This document shows, in pieces, positions 36,513 through 46,920 of a DNA stretch of 64,000 bases. Each line of letters opens with the position of its first letter. Position 1 is the stretch's first letter. Below the pieces are notes generated by a model. That model was not told the DNA's origin. It did no database searches and saw only the letters and a list, made by a program, of their open reading frames with translations. The translations under genes and the position numbers were made by a program. Source of the stretch: Gibbula magus (Eukaryota > Mollusca > Gastropoda > Trochida > Trochidae); the NCBI GenBank assembly GCA_936450465.1, contig OW388302.1:13107530-13171529 (forward strand). Reading direction: 5' to 3'.

Positions 36513-37092
36513 ATACTGCCACTGTTCTGATGAGGAGCATCTTCTGATACGTTCGACTCTGTTTGTTACATAAACAGAGAACCGCTTGGTTAGAGATATA
36601 GCCTAACACTATTTTACTGTCTGAATGGTAAGTTACACTTTCCCTTGGGAAGTTGAGGTAGTCGGTTACTAACAAAGAAATGTCTGTAGCAAGCACTGCT
36701 GCGCAAAGCTCTAGGCGAGGTATTGTGTGACCGTGCTTTGGTGATACCTTTGCCTTGCCAAGTAGGTACCGGAAAGATACCTCCCCTTCTGGACTGGTTG
36801 CTTTGACATAAGCTGCGGCGGCAATGACACTTTCTGATGCATCGCAGTATATGTGCACCTCCTTCTGGTCCGTACCTTGGAATGAGAATGGTAGAAAGGT
36901 TCGAGGTATCTTAAGCTGTTCTAGGGCCTTAAGCGATGTTCTCCAATGTTCCCATCTTTGAAGATACTCGTCCGGCACAATGTCGTCCCATCCTAGGTTG
37001 ATGGAGACAATGTCTCTGAGGATGAGTTTACCTTGTACTACCACTGGAGCCACTAACCCCATGGGGTCAAACATGCTGTTTACTGTAGACAT
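36445..37092 (-). pseudogene. BEL/Pao fragment: reverse transcriptase C-terminus and RNase H
   Basis: Starts with the conserved thumb/connection FDPMGLVAPVVVQGK and goes on to the A17/RNase H region with YCDASESVIAAAAY, where the Asp is the expected catalytic residue. Later motifs HGHTIPRLELCAAVLA and TYHSDSKIVLGYI are typical of BEL/Pao. After YISNQAV the frame runs off into non-homologous residues, because of a frameshift near 36580. It is contiguous and in phase with 37102-37407, separated only by a TAA at 37102-37104 and three codons. Confidence 0.8.
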
Positions 37093-37101
37093 TATCCCTC
37101 G

Positions 37102-37407
37102 TTAAGTGCATCGTTTGTTTTCGGAAGGTAGTCTAAAGGTGAAGATATCTTTCTGTATGTCCCAGAGTATTCCGAGGCTCCGCTGAAGTGGGAAAGTGTC
37201 AAACTGTAAGTCCAACATCTTGAGGTCTTTAGTTAGATCTTCAGGAGGGAAAGATTTCATCAAATCTGTACTGTTTGAGATGATTTTATGGAGTCTTAGA
37301 TTGCCGTTTGCCTTGAGGGATTCCTGTGTCCTCTGGAGGAGATCTGTAGCTTGCTCAGGTATAGGTAGGGACGCGATGGCATCGTCGACGTAGAAATCGT
37401 TCTGCAC
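37102..37407 (-). pseudogene. BEL/Pao fragment: reverse transcriptase palm with YVDD
   Basis: Contains QNDFYVDDAIASLPIPEQA, carrying the catalytic YVDD pair. It continues through the RT to an in-frame TAA at 37102-37104. The frame reads open upstream of the first Met to about 37510, where the preceding RT portion is in a different frame. Confidence 0.8.
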
Positions 37408-37460
37408 AAAGTCTTTAGTGTCCTTACCATAGGTTTTCTCTCCTCTCTCCGCTGCTCTCC

Positions 37461-39749
37461 TCAGTCCGTATGTGGCAACGGCTGGAGATGGCCGGTTGCC
37501 AAAAACATACGATAGTCGACTAGTCTGTTCTCAAACTTGTTATCCTTGTACCAAAGGAATCGTAAGTAGTTACTATGGCCTTCATCAACTTCGAAGCAGT
37601 GAAACATCTGCTGTATGTCTGCTAATATGGCCACTGGCTCTCTTCTGAATCTAAGGCGGATTCCAAGTAGATCATTGGTAAGATCTGGGCCAGGCAAGAG
37701 GACACTATTGAGGGAAATACCTCTGTACTGAGCTGATGAGTCGAAAACTGCTCTGATCTGTGACGGCTTCTTCGGGTGGTACACTCCAAAGATTGGCAAG
37801 TACCAACATTCTTCTTTTTCCTGTAAGGGTGGTGCAAGTTCAGCATGATGATTGTCGAAAATCTTTTGCATAAACTCCTGGAAATTCTCTGGATTCTTTT
37901 GAAGATTGCGGTCTAGCATGCTTGCTCTCTGTATGGCCTGGGATTTGTTGTTAGGGAGTGCCTTTCTTGGTGTTATGAAGGGCAGTGGAGCAACCCAGGT
38001 TCCTTTATTGTTCCTGTACATGTCTCTGTTCATGATATCTAAGAACTGTCGGTCTTGTACTGACGTACCAGGTCTTTCATCTTCTGCTGTTGTGTGGAAA
38101 ATATCACTGTCTTCCATAATCAGTTCTTTGTCGCTATTCTCCTTAATGAACATATTGTTTGGGCATGGTTGGCATATTGATGGACGGCCATTATCCAATG
38201 TGAACAGTTTGTTTACATTCACATGCTTGGGTGAATGTGTCTTACCAAGACATGCTTCTCCTACTGTAACCCAGCCGAGGGGTAACTTATGTGCATAGGG
38301 GCTGCCACCGGGTCCTGTTATCTGTTCCAAGATGTGATGAGCCTCTAGCAGATCTCTTCCTAACAACAGTTCTATCTGGGAGCTGTCGTCTAGTTCTGGG
38401 ATGTGTTTGGCGATGTTCTTCAAATGGGGGTGATGCAATGCGACGTCAGGTGTAGGAATTTCTTCCTTGATGTTCGGAATACTGTTGCACTCTACTAGCG
38501 GCGGAAGCTGAAATGTTACCTTGCCGTCGAGGGAAGATATAACAAAGTCATTGGCTCTGCGTCCTGTCGTCTCGATTTGGCCTGTACATGATGACAGCGT
38601 GTAGGGTATACTGTCTCCCTGTATTCCAAACCTTGTGAAGAAGTTTGAGCGACACAATGATGCATTACTCTGGTCGTCTATTGTAGCATACATCCTGGTA
38701 GCCTGTTCTCTTTTCCCTCTAGGGTATACTAACACAATAATGTTTTTGGCACACGACTTGCCTTGGAATATATCCAATGAACCGCCACATATTTGTGTAC
38801 ATTTAGAGGAGACTGGATCTTGACGTACTTTGTCCTTGACACTGTTGTCTGTTCGAAAACGTCTAACCTCCCCACTATGGTTTGTTGGTGGCTGAGAAGG
38901 CTTGACCCAATTGTCGTCGTGCATTGCCATAGCGTGTCGGGTATTCCTACACTTATTACAAAACAGTTTCTCTGTACATTCACGAGCTACGTGATCTGTA
39001 GATATGCAACACTTGAAACATATGCCTTTAGTAATTAGGAAACTGATTTTGTCTTGGTACGGCTTGTCCTGAAAGGTCTTGCAATCGTTGATTGAGTGTT
39101 TTGAGTTGTGTAGGGGGCACTTTGTTGCCTCTTCATTGATATCGGTTCTCCTTGTCCGTATCTGTGTAGGTGGAACACTGGCCTTGAATTTGGAGTGATC
39201 AACATTAGATAAACTGTCAAAGTGAAAACTTGGATCATTCTTTTGGAGGCAGACATCATGGACAAAATCCACAAACACTGAAAAGGGTGGATATGGAACG
39301 TTGTAACGTTGTTTAAATCCAAAGGCATGGTTCGACCACTTTTCTTGTAGTCCATATGGGAGTTTCTGGACGATTGGGTTGACACCTGATGACGTGTCAA
39401 AATATGATAGTAGAGAGCTGTATTCGGCATTAGCCTTGAGGGAGTTGATCTCCATTAGTAGGTCTGAAAGTTCATAGAGTCTCTTACCATCTTTATTTGT
39501 AATTTTAGGTAACTTTTCAAGTCTTGACTTCAAGGAAGACTCCAGCATTTCTGGTGCTCCATATCTTTGATTCAGTCTCTGCCATATGAGAAGAAGGGCT
39601 TGTGGGGGATTGTGTAGGTTGGCTGTGCGAAGACTGAGTGTCTGGCGTTTGCTTTCCGGTCCCAGGTACTTGAAGAGTAAGTCAAGTTGATCGTGAACTG
39701 ACAGATTGAACTCATTGATGACACTGCTGAATGTTTCTCTCAATATCAT
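37461..39749 (-). pseudogene. BEL/Pao gag-protease-RT fragment
   Basis: 762 open codons. Residues 1-170 are the DUF1759-like gag region. Residues about 245-280 hold two zinc knuckles (CFKCCISTDHVAREC and CNKCRNTRHAMAMH). Around residue 355 is the protease active-site region IDDQSNASL, and ELLLGRDLLEAHHI follows near 460. The RT begins near 640 (YLPIFGVYHP...RAVFDSSA) and reaches DIQQMFHCFEV, which carries the first catalytic Asp. It ends at LPHTD, owing to a one-base frameshift near 37505; homologous RT sequence continues in another frame. This is the longest intact part of the element. Confidence 0.88.
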
Positions 39750-40353
39750 AAATGTCTCTGGGGTGTCATCAAATTGACTGAGTCTGGAGAACAGAAGTTC
39801 CTTTTCACTGATGTACTGATAGTATCTGTTGTTTGTGCTGACCTTCCTGGTGAGTTGTTTATCATTAGATCAACTCTATCTGTTGCAGGTGAAGGCTGAC
39901 CAGGCATAGTGTGTGTAACTGGATTGACTGTAACTGTTGCCGGAGGTGGCTGTCCAGGCATAGTGTTCGTAGTTGGGTTAACTGTATCTGTTGTCGGTGG
40001 TGGCTGTTGACGCATAGTGTTTGTCGCTTGTGTATTCTGGTTTAAACTGTTGACGTACTGCTGTACACGAACGTCGGGAGGGTCCTCGGGGAGGAGCAAT
40101 GGCGGTGGTCCGGTAGAATCTTGTTCAGCCTCTTCTATAACTTTCACTTCTGTTTCAACCATTGCTAGTTGTTTCTCTAATTCGAGTAATTTAAGTCTTT
40201 CATCTGTTTCAAATTGGGTCCTTCTCAATTCTGATTCTTTCTGAGAGTAATGAATTCCAACTCTAGCACTTTCTGCTTCGGCACGTTTTTGTAACTGAGT
40301 TGGGTGCTTCTACTGGTTCTTGTACCTCTACTACTGTGATGTGACTTGGACAT
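39746..40353 (-). pseudogene. BEL/Pao fragment: gag N-terminus with coiled coil
   Basis: A probable original start ATG is at 40351-40353. A frame change near 40300 separates it from the open frame 40228-39746. That frame begins with a Glu/Leu/Lys heptad-like stretch (ERLKLLELEKQLAMVETEVK), likely coiled coil. It is followed by Pro/Thr-rich repeats of about 17 residues (NTMPGQPPPATVTVNP-like, four times). The frame then shifts near 39830 relative to the main gag-pol frame. Confidence 0.65.
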
Positions 40354-40419
40354 CTTGATATCTCTTTACTTCTCTTTATCTTCTAGGGTACAGTAGATTA
40401 GATGTTAAAGTTCTTTTAC

Positions 40420-41125
40420 TGTACAGACGAAAGAAGTTTATATGTTTGAATAAACTTTATTCCTGTCCGTGGAAATACGTAAAAGACTGAAACAAACAGA
40501 AAATTCCAGTCAGAATACTGTCTAATAACATGTTTCCAGAAAATGGGATCTTAAAAACTTATGCTGTTAATGCTAAGTTGCACAATAGCACCTATACATA
40601 TGAATCTAAAACAAGAGTTCAGAAGATATTTTACGAACGCTTCAATTTGAGATTTTTGACATGAAAGCTATGCATTAGAGTAACCAAATTCTTACCAAAA
40701 CCCAATTCTAGGTGAAAACGTAAAAACTACTGATACAAAACAACATTGTGATATTGCTTAAACACTTAAAAATAGTATTTATGCTAAAACTACTCTACAT
40801 AATGTGAATACCAAGTTTGGTCACAAACGCTGTACTGCGCGGGAAATGAAAACTCATGTGGAGCACGTTTACCTATATAAACAGTCTTTCAAAGACATGA
40901 CATCGAAGAATAGTTACGAAACTAACATCTAGGTAATGCTATAATTGATATACATAAGATACATACACTTTTGAGGTCTATTTTCTCTGTAATGGGATGA
41001 GATCCTGGTCCTAGTATAAAATGCCATGCGGCCTGTTGACTGTTTGGTAAACAAAGGGAGATAACTCTGCGACTCGGTAGCAAAATTGCGGAATGATAAG
41101 TGAGATAACGAAACGAAACATTACA
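40420..41125 (-). repeat. 5' LTR of the BEL/Pao element
   Basis: The right-hand LTR on the plus strand is the 5' LTR because coding is on the minus strand. It is followed (leftward) by GTAAAAGAACTTTAACATC, which would be the primer-binding region; I cannot match it to a particular tRNA. Target-site duplication GTAGT at 41126-41130. Confidence 0.9.
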
Positions 41126-41570
41126 GTAGTAATATCATATACTCATTCTATTCCATGTGATTCGAGTAAAAATGAGCTGGCTCTGAACGTTCTGGCCCTT
41201 TTTACACGCAACTTGGTCAATTGGTAGGTGTTAACTGGGGATTCTTCGGTTAATAAAAAACCCGAGGTCATACATTTTTTTATCAATTTCTGAAGAAGTT
41301 GACATGTTGTGTACAGTTTAGTTGCTTTTGGAAAATGTAAGAACTCAACTAGGAACTAAGCTGTATAGAAATCCACATAGCATGCAATGTACACGTTCTG
41401 TACTAGTTATGTTTCCAATCTCGATGACAACCCTAAGGTGTCCATCATGTATCGTATTTAGATACAGAAAGTCCACTCACAATTCATTTTAGAAATCCCA
41501 CATTTTGGACAGAATAATACATATAGTAAATATTAACTGTTATTCTCTTCCCACAGATATTACTCCCTTC

Positions 41571-42015
41571 CCTCTGTTATAGATGGCCTGAATGTCTAGG
41601 CTCCAGAAAAATTCCCTAGCGGGAAAGGGAACCTCATACTGCAGCCCTGCTTCTTAACCAATGAAAACAGAGGCCATGTCCAAAGAGTTACTTCAAAGAT
41701 CTAGACATTCGACTCTTCAGGGTCTTGCTAATTAGCATATGTCCTTCGAATATGTCTGATTGAAATTACACAAATGAACTATTTTGGTTATTTGTTTCTG
41801 ATTTGGTCCTCTTTATTAATCAGCATGTTTAATGCAAATTTCGATAAAAACATATTAAACAAGAAAAAGTCGATCTTACGTTTATTTATCATTATGACGT
41901 GTCATTGGCAAATGTCACTTCTACAACTGCATCACTGATTGCACAACTAGATTCAGTTGCAACCAATCAGATCAGCCAATTTTACCGGCGGATTCAGGCC
42001 ATCTAGGACAGAGGT
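41571..42015. mobile_element. Small inverted-repeat element in the A2 intron
   Basis: CCTCTGTTATAGATGGCCTG at 41571 is matched, inverted, by CAGGCCATCTAGGACAGAGG ending at 42014, so about 23 bp of terminal inverted repeat encloses roughly 445 bp with no ORF. Unit 1 lacks the block at the corresponding place (about 7385). This looks like a MITE. I could not settle the target-site duplication. Confidence 0.55.
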
Positions 42016-42236
42016 TTGAAATTAATTTTGACCTGTTATGGGCAGATCAGTTTAGAGTCGGGTAATAATACAGAAGGCGCATTGATCATGCTTTGGCTAT
42101 CAATATGGGCCTGTACAGATGTCATCATTATCTAAGTGTGAATATGGTTTTAGTTGCGGCACGCAATCACGAACCTTTACAGCAAAAATCTGCATTAGAA
42201 TGGTATGAGCTTTCAAGATTTTAAATCTTCTGCCCG

Positions 42237-42360
42237 TTCATCGATCTCTGTTGATCTCCATTGATCTTTCTTAATCTCCGTTAATCTCCGTTAATCTCCG
42301 TTAATCTCCGTCATCTCCGTTGATCTCCATTAAACGTTGTTGATCTCCGTTGATGTCTAC
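42237..42360 (+). repeat. 10-bp GTTAATCTCC repeat
   Basis: About ten diverged units of TTAATCTCCG/TTGATCTCCG. The counterpart in A1 is at 7424-7535. It lies about 325 bp before the A2 last exon. Confidence 0.75.
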
Positions 42361-42684
42361 CAAATTCCAAACTGATTTGTCTTTCAGTTTCCGTTTAATA
42401 TCGCTAACATATTACTTACACATTTGATCGACCTTTCAGTTTCTAATGATCCTGAATGATAAATTTCAGATTTGATTCATTTTTTAAAATTCATTCATTC
42501 TTTTACCTTCCATAATATCACTTCAGCCTCATTGATCTTGCCTTCTAAAACTTTCACATTAGAATTTCTGTCAACATTAATCTCCGTTTGATCCATTCCT
42601 TCCAATCGCCTGTCACAACTTACCATTTCGAAAGTCCCTTTGATATCCGTTGATTCATAAATTCTGTGAATTTTTCATTTTCAG

Positions 42685-43073
42685 ATTTGAACGACACAAA
42701 CATCAGCGTTCCAAGAGAGGGGACATCATCAGAACCCCGTCTGGAAAATAAGATGAAATCTAATTCCCGAGATAACCAGGAACCAGGTCGACTGCTGAAT
42801 CCAAGCACCACCACCGAGGAGACACGTCCCATTGCAAGCGCTACCACAGGACTGGAAAAAGCATCATCACAAGGCCACAAAACCATGGCTGATTCCATCC
42901 ACAATACGCAAGTGGTCTCCAACACGGCATCAGATAAATCTAGAGGGAGTTCAACAGCTGTCAAAAGTGGACAGTCACCTGAGCTGTTCAGTTCATTCAT
43001 AAATACTGGGCTTAACATGGCAAAATCACTTACAGGGGTTGAGGTCATGCGACCACTAAACACAACTAATTAG
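42685..43073 (+). CDS. A2 last exon: Ser/Thr-rich tail with terminal FSS segment
   Basis: A clean acceptor (TTTTTCATTTTCAG|AT, 42683-42684) enters phase 1, compatible with the family's exon 1. The frame gives 129 residues including the junction codon, rich in Ser, Thr, Glu and Asn, ending ELFSSFINTGLNMAKSLTG and then VEVMRPLNTTN. The terminal segment matches the B genes in the pattern F-S-S-x(4)-G-x-N-[IM]-A. Exon 1 of this gene is broken, so the exon may be unexpressed, but it shows no damage itself. It best preserves the A-type C-terminus. Function unknown. Confidence 0.55.
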
Positions 43074-43106
43074 GAAATGCTGCTCAACTCACTATCCCAA
43101 TTAAGT

Positions 43107-45725
43107 GTTACCACCCCTACTACACTGAGTTGGGTAACTGCAGTTACCCACTCCAAAAATGGCGGCTGGTCATAACATGGCTGATCGCAGATTTTCTTTA
43201 AATCCATTTCACATCTATACTAGGGTACTTTCCTACATATTATTAATGCGCATGCCTTGGGCATTCACCAAGGAATCTGTAGATGTCATGTTAACATTTA
43301 GGGAGTGTGTAAATACATCATAATCTGCGTTTGAAAAATTGAAGCGGGAGAAGGGTAACTGAAGAAATATTTTCTGATGTGAGAAGGGTAACTCAAATAT
43401 TGGAAAAGGGTAACATAGATGTTTGTTTAAGTTCAAAAGACAAATAAAGATTATATCAAAGTTATTTAAGTATAGTAAAACCGTTTATTTCATCAAATAC
43501 GTGACCCAACTTATCAAATACGTGGCATCTTAAACTCAATATCAAGAGGAAGTTTGGTCTTTGTATGTTGCGTGATATAAACCAACATAGACAATATAAA
43601 AAAACATTTGACGACTGTTTGCTTACGACATATATTTAGTGAAAATTAGAACGTTCTACTACTGCGTTTATTATCATCAAATACGTTATGCTGATAGATG
43701 TGCTCCAGTTGTCAAAATGGATGGTTCTAAATTAGTATTTTTTCCTTAAAAAGTTTAAACTATATTTGTATATGTAATTAAACAGTACCTATATACGTGC
43801 AAAAGAAACGTCCCTACATTTTTAAAACAGTATAAAATAGAGCCATGGGCTCTGTAGCTCATCAGGTTTTATATTGTTTAATATTGAAGACTGAAATAGA
43901 TTGTTCTCAATATAATGCACAACTCCTAGCCCTGAAAAACTGCAGTCTTGAAATTGTCAGTGCATAATAAAAACATGACATGACACTATTTCCAGGTATC
44001 ACAATTCCTGCAAAGATATTGAAGAAAAGGTGATCCTCCAAATTAAAATAGAATAAAGATATTCCAAAATCATCAAAACAATGGTATAACATTTGGAGAG
44101 AAACATTTCAAATCCCTTCTCAAGTGACTATTCCTCATTAATGAATCCTTCAGAGTGATGCAAACAGTATTCAGACAGCGTGACGTTATTTCCATAGACT
44201 TGCATGTTAATGTAATCAAGGATAATTAGTTTTAATAAAATAAATTCTGGTTTGATCACCGTAAAAATGTCTAGCTTCATTATGAAATCATCTTAGCTTG
44301 AAGTACACAATTTAGATTAAATGTTCTGGCGACAATTTAACAAATGACATATATATATGTGTGTGTATGTGACGATTTCTTAAAACGTGTTTCTCCGAAA
44401 TATGAACAGATAATGTTTTGAAAATTCTTATTTGGTATAGTTGAGTTCTGAAGACATTATATATACGCTTTTTCAGTCGTATTTATCGCCCGAGGATTGA
44501 AATATCTAATATTTTGTATGGGGACGTTTCTCTTGCACGTGAGTTTATATACAGTTCACATATCAATTTTGTTTGATGACACTTGATACTAACTAATTTT
44601 GAATTGATTTTTGACAACAACATTTTAATTCATATGTCAATGTTTACAATTGGTCTTATCCTATGAGTAAGATATTTCTTTATGGAAGAGCGACTAGAAC
44701 GGAATTAATTTGGTGCCATCTGTGTTATGCTGTCGTGAATGTTCATAACATATGAATATTTGTAATTATGGTGTACTATTCTATACTTTGAAACTGGTTT
44801 GAAACCATTACGAAAACGTCAGTGAAATCAAATGTCCAAAAGCAAATGGTTCCCCAATATCTTACCAAAAGCGTTGGTCCAAACTTTAGTACAATTTACA
44901 TAACTCCCAACGTATTGTGACTTTTATTCGAGACTTAAACAGCCAAGACAATCATTCATTCCATCGGCAATATGTTCATGGAATAATTATCAAATAATGT
45001 CCGCAAATCAGAAAGTATCTCAGTTTTTAAAGCATGTATTACTGATCAGTATGTCTCTGCTCCACAATATGTTTATGTGGTAAACGAAAATTAGACAGTG
45101 TGCACTCAGAGTTACGATATGTTGTGAGCACATTAAACTTTGATTTAAACAAAATTGGAATGAAAGCTGATCCAAACTGTATGTGTGTCAATTGATGTTG
45201 AAAAAGCTTACCATTGTTTTGAATGTTCAGTGTACAATAACAACAGAGAAAAACTTATGACATCATTTACGCACATAGACCTACATTTTACTCCAGGCAG
45301 TTGAAATAGACCACCTTCTGTCAAGTGGACATAGATTTTGATGAATGTTACATTTATCTGTGTGTTATAAGTGTGTGTATGGCTGCGTAGTTCTATGCTG
45401 CAAAGTAAATTTAAAAGTTACCCTTCTCCGTGTTCAATTATCTCAACAGATTACCCTTCTCCCACGAAATCAGTTACCCTTCTCCCGCTTCAACTTTTCA
45501 AACGCAGATTATGATGTATTTACACACTCCCTTAATGTTAACATGACATCTACATATTCCTTGGTGAATACCGAAGGTATGCGCATTAATAATATGTAGG
45601 AAAGTACCCTAGTATAGATGTGAAATGGATTAAAAGAAAATCTGCGATCAGCCATGTTTTGACCAGCCGTCATTTTTGGAGTGGGTAACTGCAGTTACCC
45701 AACTCAGTGTAGTATGGGTGGTTAC
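43107..45725. mobile_element. Foldback DNA element with ~255-bp inverted ends
   Basis: The ends 43107-43361 and 45470-45725 are inverted copies (GTWACCACCC, then TACTACACTGAGTTGGG...) with only scattered differences. Each end holds the perfect palindrome GGGTAACTGCAGTTACCC (43132-43149 and 45683-45700). Inside come extra GAGAAGGGTAAC motifs (two or three per end). No transposase frame is visible in the 2.6 kb. The frames 43233-43436 and 45345-45599 are mirror translations of the inverted ends. It is absent from the matching place in unit 1, though that place is itself deleted. Superfamily not assigned. Confidence 0.7.
43792..44552. mobile_element. Nested inverted-repeat element inside the foldback element
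   Basis: TACGTGCAAAAGAAACGTCCC near 43795 is matched, inverted, by GGGACGTTTCTCTTGCACGT at 44521-44540. About 730 bp lie between, with no ORF. It may be a MITE inserted in the larger element, or a subterminal repeat of it. Confidence 0.4.
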
Positions 45726-45849
45726 TGTAGGACCATGTTTCACGGTTCTCGCAAACACTGCAGAACTTTACAGTCCTCATTTCAAACCAATCAAATATCG
45801 TCTTGCATTTTCGACTGAAGGAACTATAGTCTTTGTTGAGCACATTGGT

Positions 45850-46430
45850 GTAGTGATCAGCGTGACCCGTTTTTGAATCCCGGTCAAGACAAAACTTCTT
45901 GACGTGGGCCTAAGATTATGATGTGTCCCTAGGCCAGGAACTTCATCCACGTCGCACTCACTCTACCAATATGTTAAAGTGGGTACCTGAACACGGGAAG
46001 TGAACACGGACCTACATTGCCATGTGGAGAGATAAGTAGCAGTACCGAAAGGGTGGGGGGCCCATGTGGAGAGATAAGTAGCAGTACCGAAGGGGGGGGG
46101 GGGGAGGGGAAGGGGGGTGGGGGAAGGGGAAGGGGGGGGGGGGAAGGGGAAGGGGGGTGAGGGGAAGAGGAAGGGTTATACGAAGTGAGCACTTTAATAA
46201 CGCTCATGCAGCGCTATTCATATAAACTATTATTATTTAAGAAGCCAGGTACCCATTTATACAGCATAGCGGACTGAGTGAAATGGGGATGACTTGTCTT
46301 GACCGCAGTAAAAGACCACGGTCACACATATTTCGAGCCTCAATCGGGATTCGAACCCGGGTCTTCGTGTTGAGGGTCATGCTAACCACTACATCACTGT
46401 TATCCATACTTCAGTAGGTGTGTTTATATG
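45850..46430. mobile_element. Pair of back-to-back tRNA-derived SINEs
   Basis: A plus-strand SINE runs from about 45850 (TTTTTGAATCCCGGTC, B box-like), through GGCAGGAACTTCATCCACG, to the tail CTATTATTATT near 46240. An antisense SINE follows, with ATCGGGATTCGAACCCGGGT (complement of a canonical B box) at 46336 and box A complement ATGCTAACCACTACATC at 46380. A G-rich insertion interrupts the first one. Counterpart of 8198-8640. Confidence 0.65.
46020..46175 (+). repeat. 30-bp duplication and G-rich tract
   Basis: CCATGTGGAGAGATAAGTAG and the following AGTACCGAA occur twice (from 46020 and 46062). Then about 85 bases of nearly pure G/A follow, including runs of up to 14 G. Four or more long G-runs make G-quadruplex formation plausible. 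The minus-strand Pro-rich frame 45974-46207 is this tract translated. Confidence 0.8.
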
Positions 46431-46659
46431 ATCAGCATTAGTATATGATTAAATCAGTGAATATATGCACATTTTGTTTTGCATACATATGTATAAAAAA
46501 CCATGGACGAATCTGCAACATTTGCAAAGATGAAACATTTACAAGTACCTGGGCGGTTACATGCATCTTCCTCTTCTGCAAATATATCATTGCAATAGCA
46601 ACCAAATTGTTTTCTTCATTTTAGCTGGTAAGCAATTCTAGAGAGTAACAGGGTTAGTC

Positions 46660-46920
46660 CGACCAGGCTATTGTTCAGTACAAATTATGTAGTCCTATTT
46701 ATTGGTCACTTAATGTCTCGTGGTCCTGTCCATAGATCAGTTATTGTCACGGGGTATTGCCTACTGCTCACTTAAAGTAACATGGATCTGACTATTGCTC
46801 AGTTTAAGTCCATCGTCCTGACTATTGCTTATTTTAAGTCATCAAGTTCAAGGCCTGATGACGACGACGATGATGGTGATGGCGGTGATGATGATGATGA
46901 TGATGATGATGATTATGGAT
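46660..46920 (+). repeat. Decayed 31-bp minisatellite and GAT microsatellite
   Basis: Diverged units like ATTGCTCAGTTTAAGTCCATC correspond to the regular array at 8918-9195. At 46858-46915 GATGACGACGACGATGATGG becomes (GAT)n. The frames at 46782-47055 reading poly-Asp or poly-Met are from this tract. Confidence 0.7.

Larger units (their letters stand above)
34000..41125 (-). mobile_element. BEL/Pao LTR retrotransposon, defective
   Basis: Two LTRs of about 705 bp (34000-34704 and 40420-41125), each TGTACAG...TTACA on the plus strand, are flanked by a 5-bp target-site duplication GTAGT (33995-33999, 41126-41130). Coding runs on the minus strand in the order gag, protease, reverse transcriptase, RNase H, integrase zinc-binding domain. 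This order and the motifs identify BEL/Pao. The LTRs differ at roughly 15-20 positions by eye, so insertion is fairly recent, yet the coding region has several frameshifts, a stop and a missing integrase core. It sits in the intron of A2, opposite to the gene. The empty site is preserved in A1 near 7071. Confidence 0.92.

Noticed and set aside
43233..45599. Two similar ORFs (43233-43436 minus and 45345-45599 plus)
   Set aside because: They are the same sequence read from the two inverted ends of the foldback element.
45974..46207. Pro/Ser-rich minus-strand ORF
   Set aside because: Produced by the G-run tract within a SINE.
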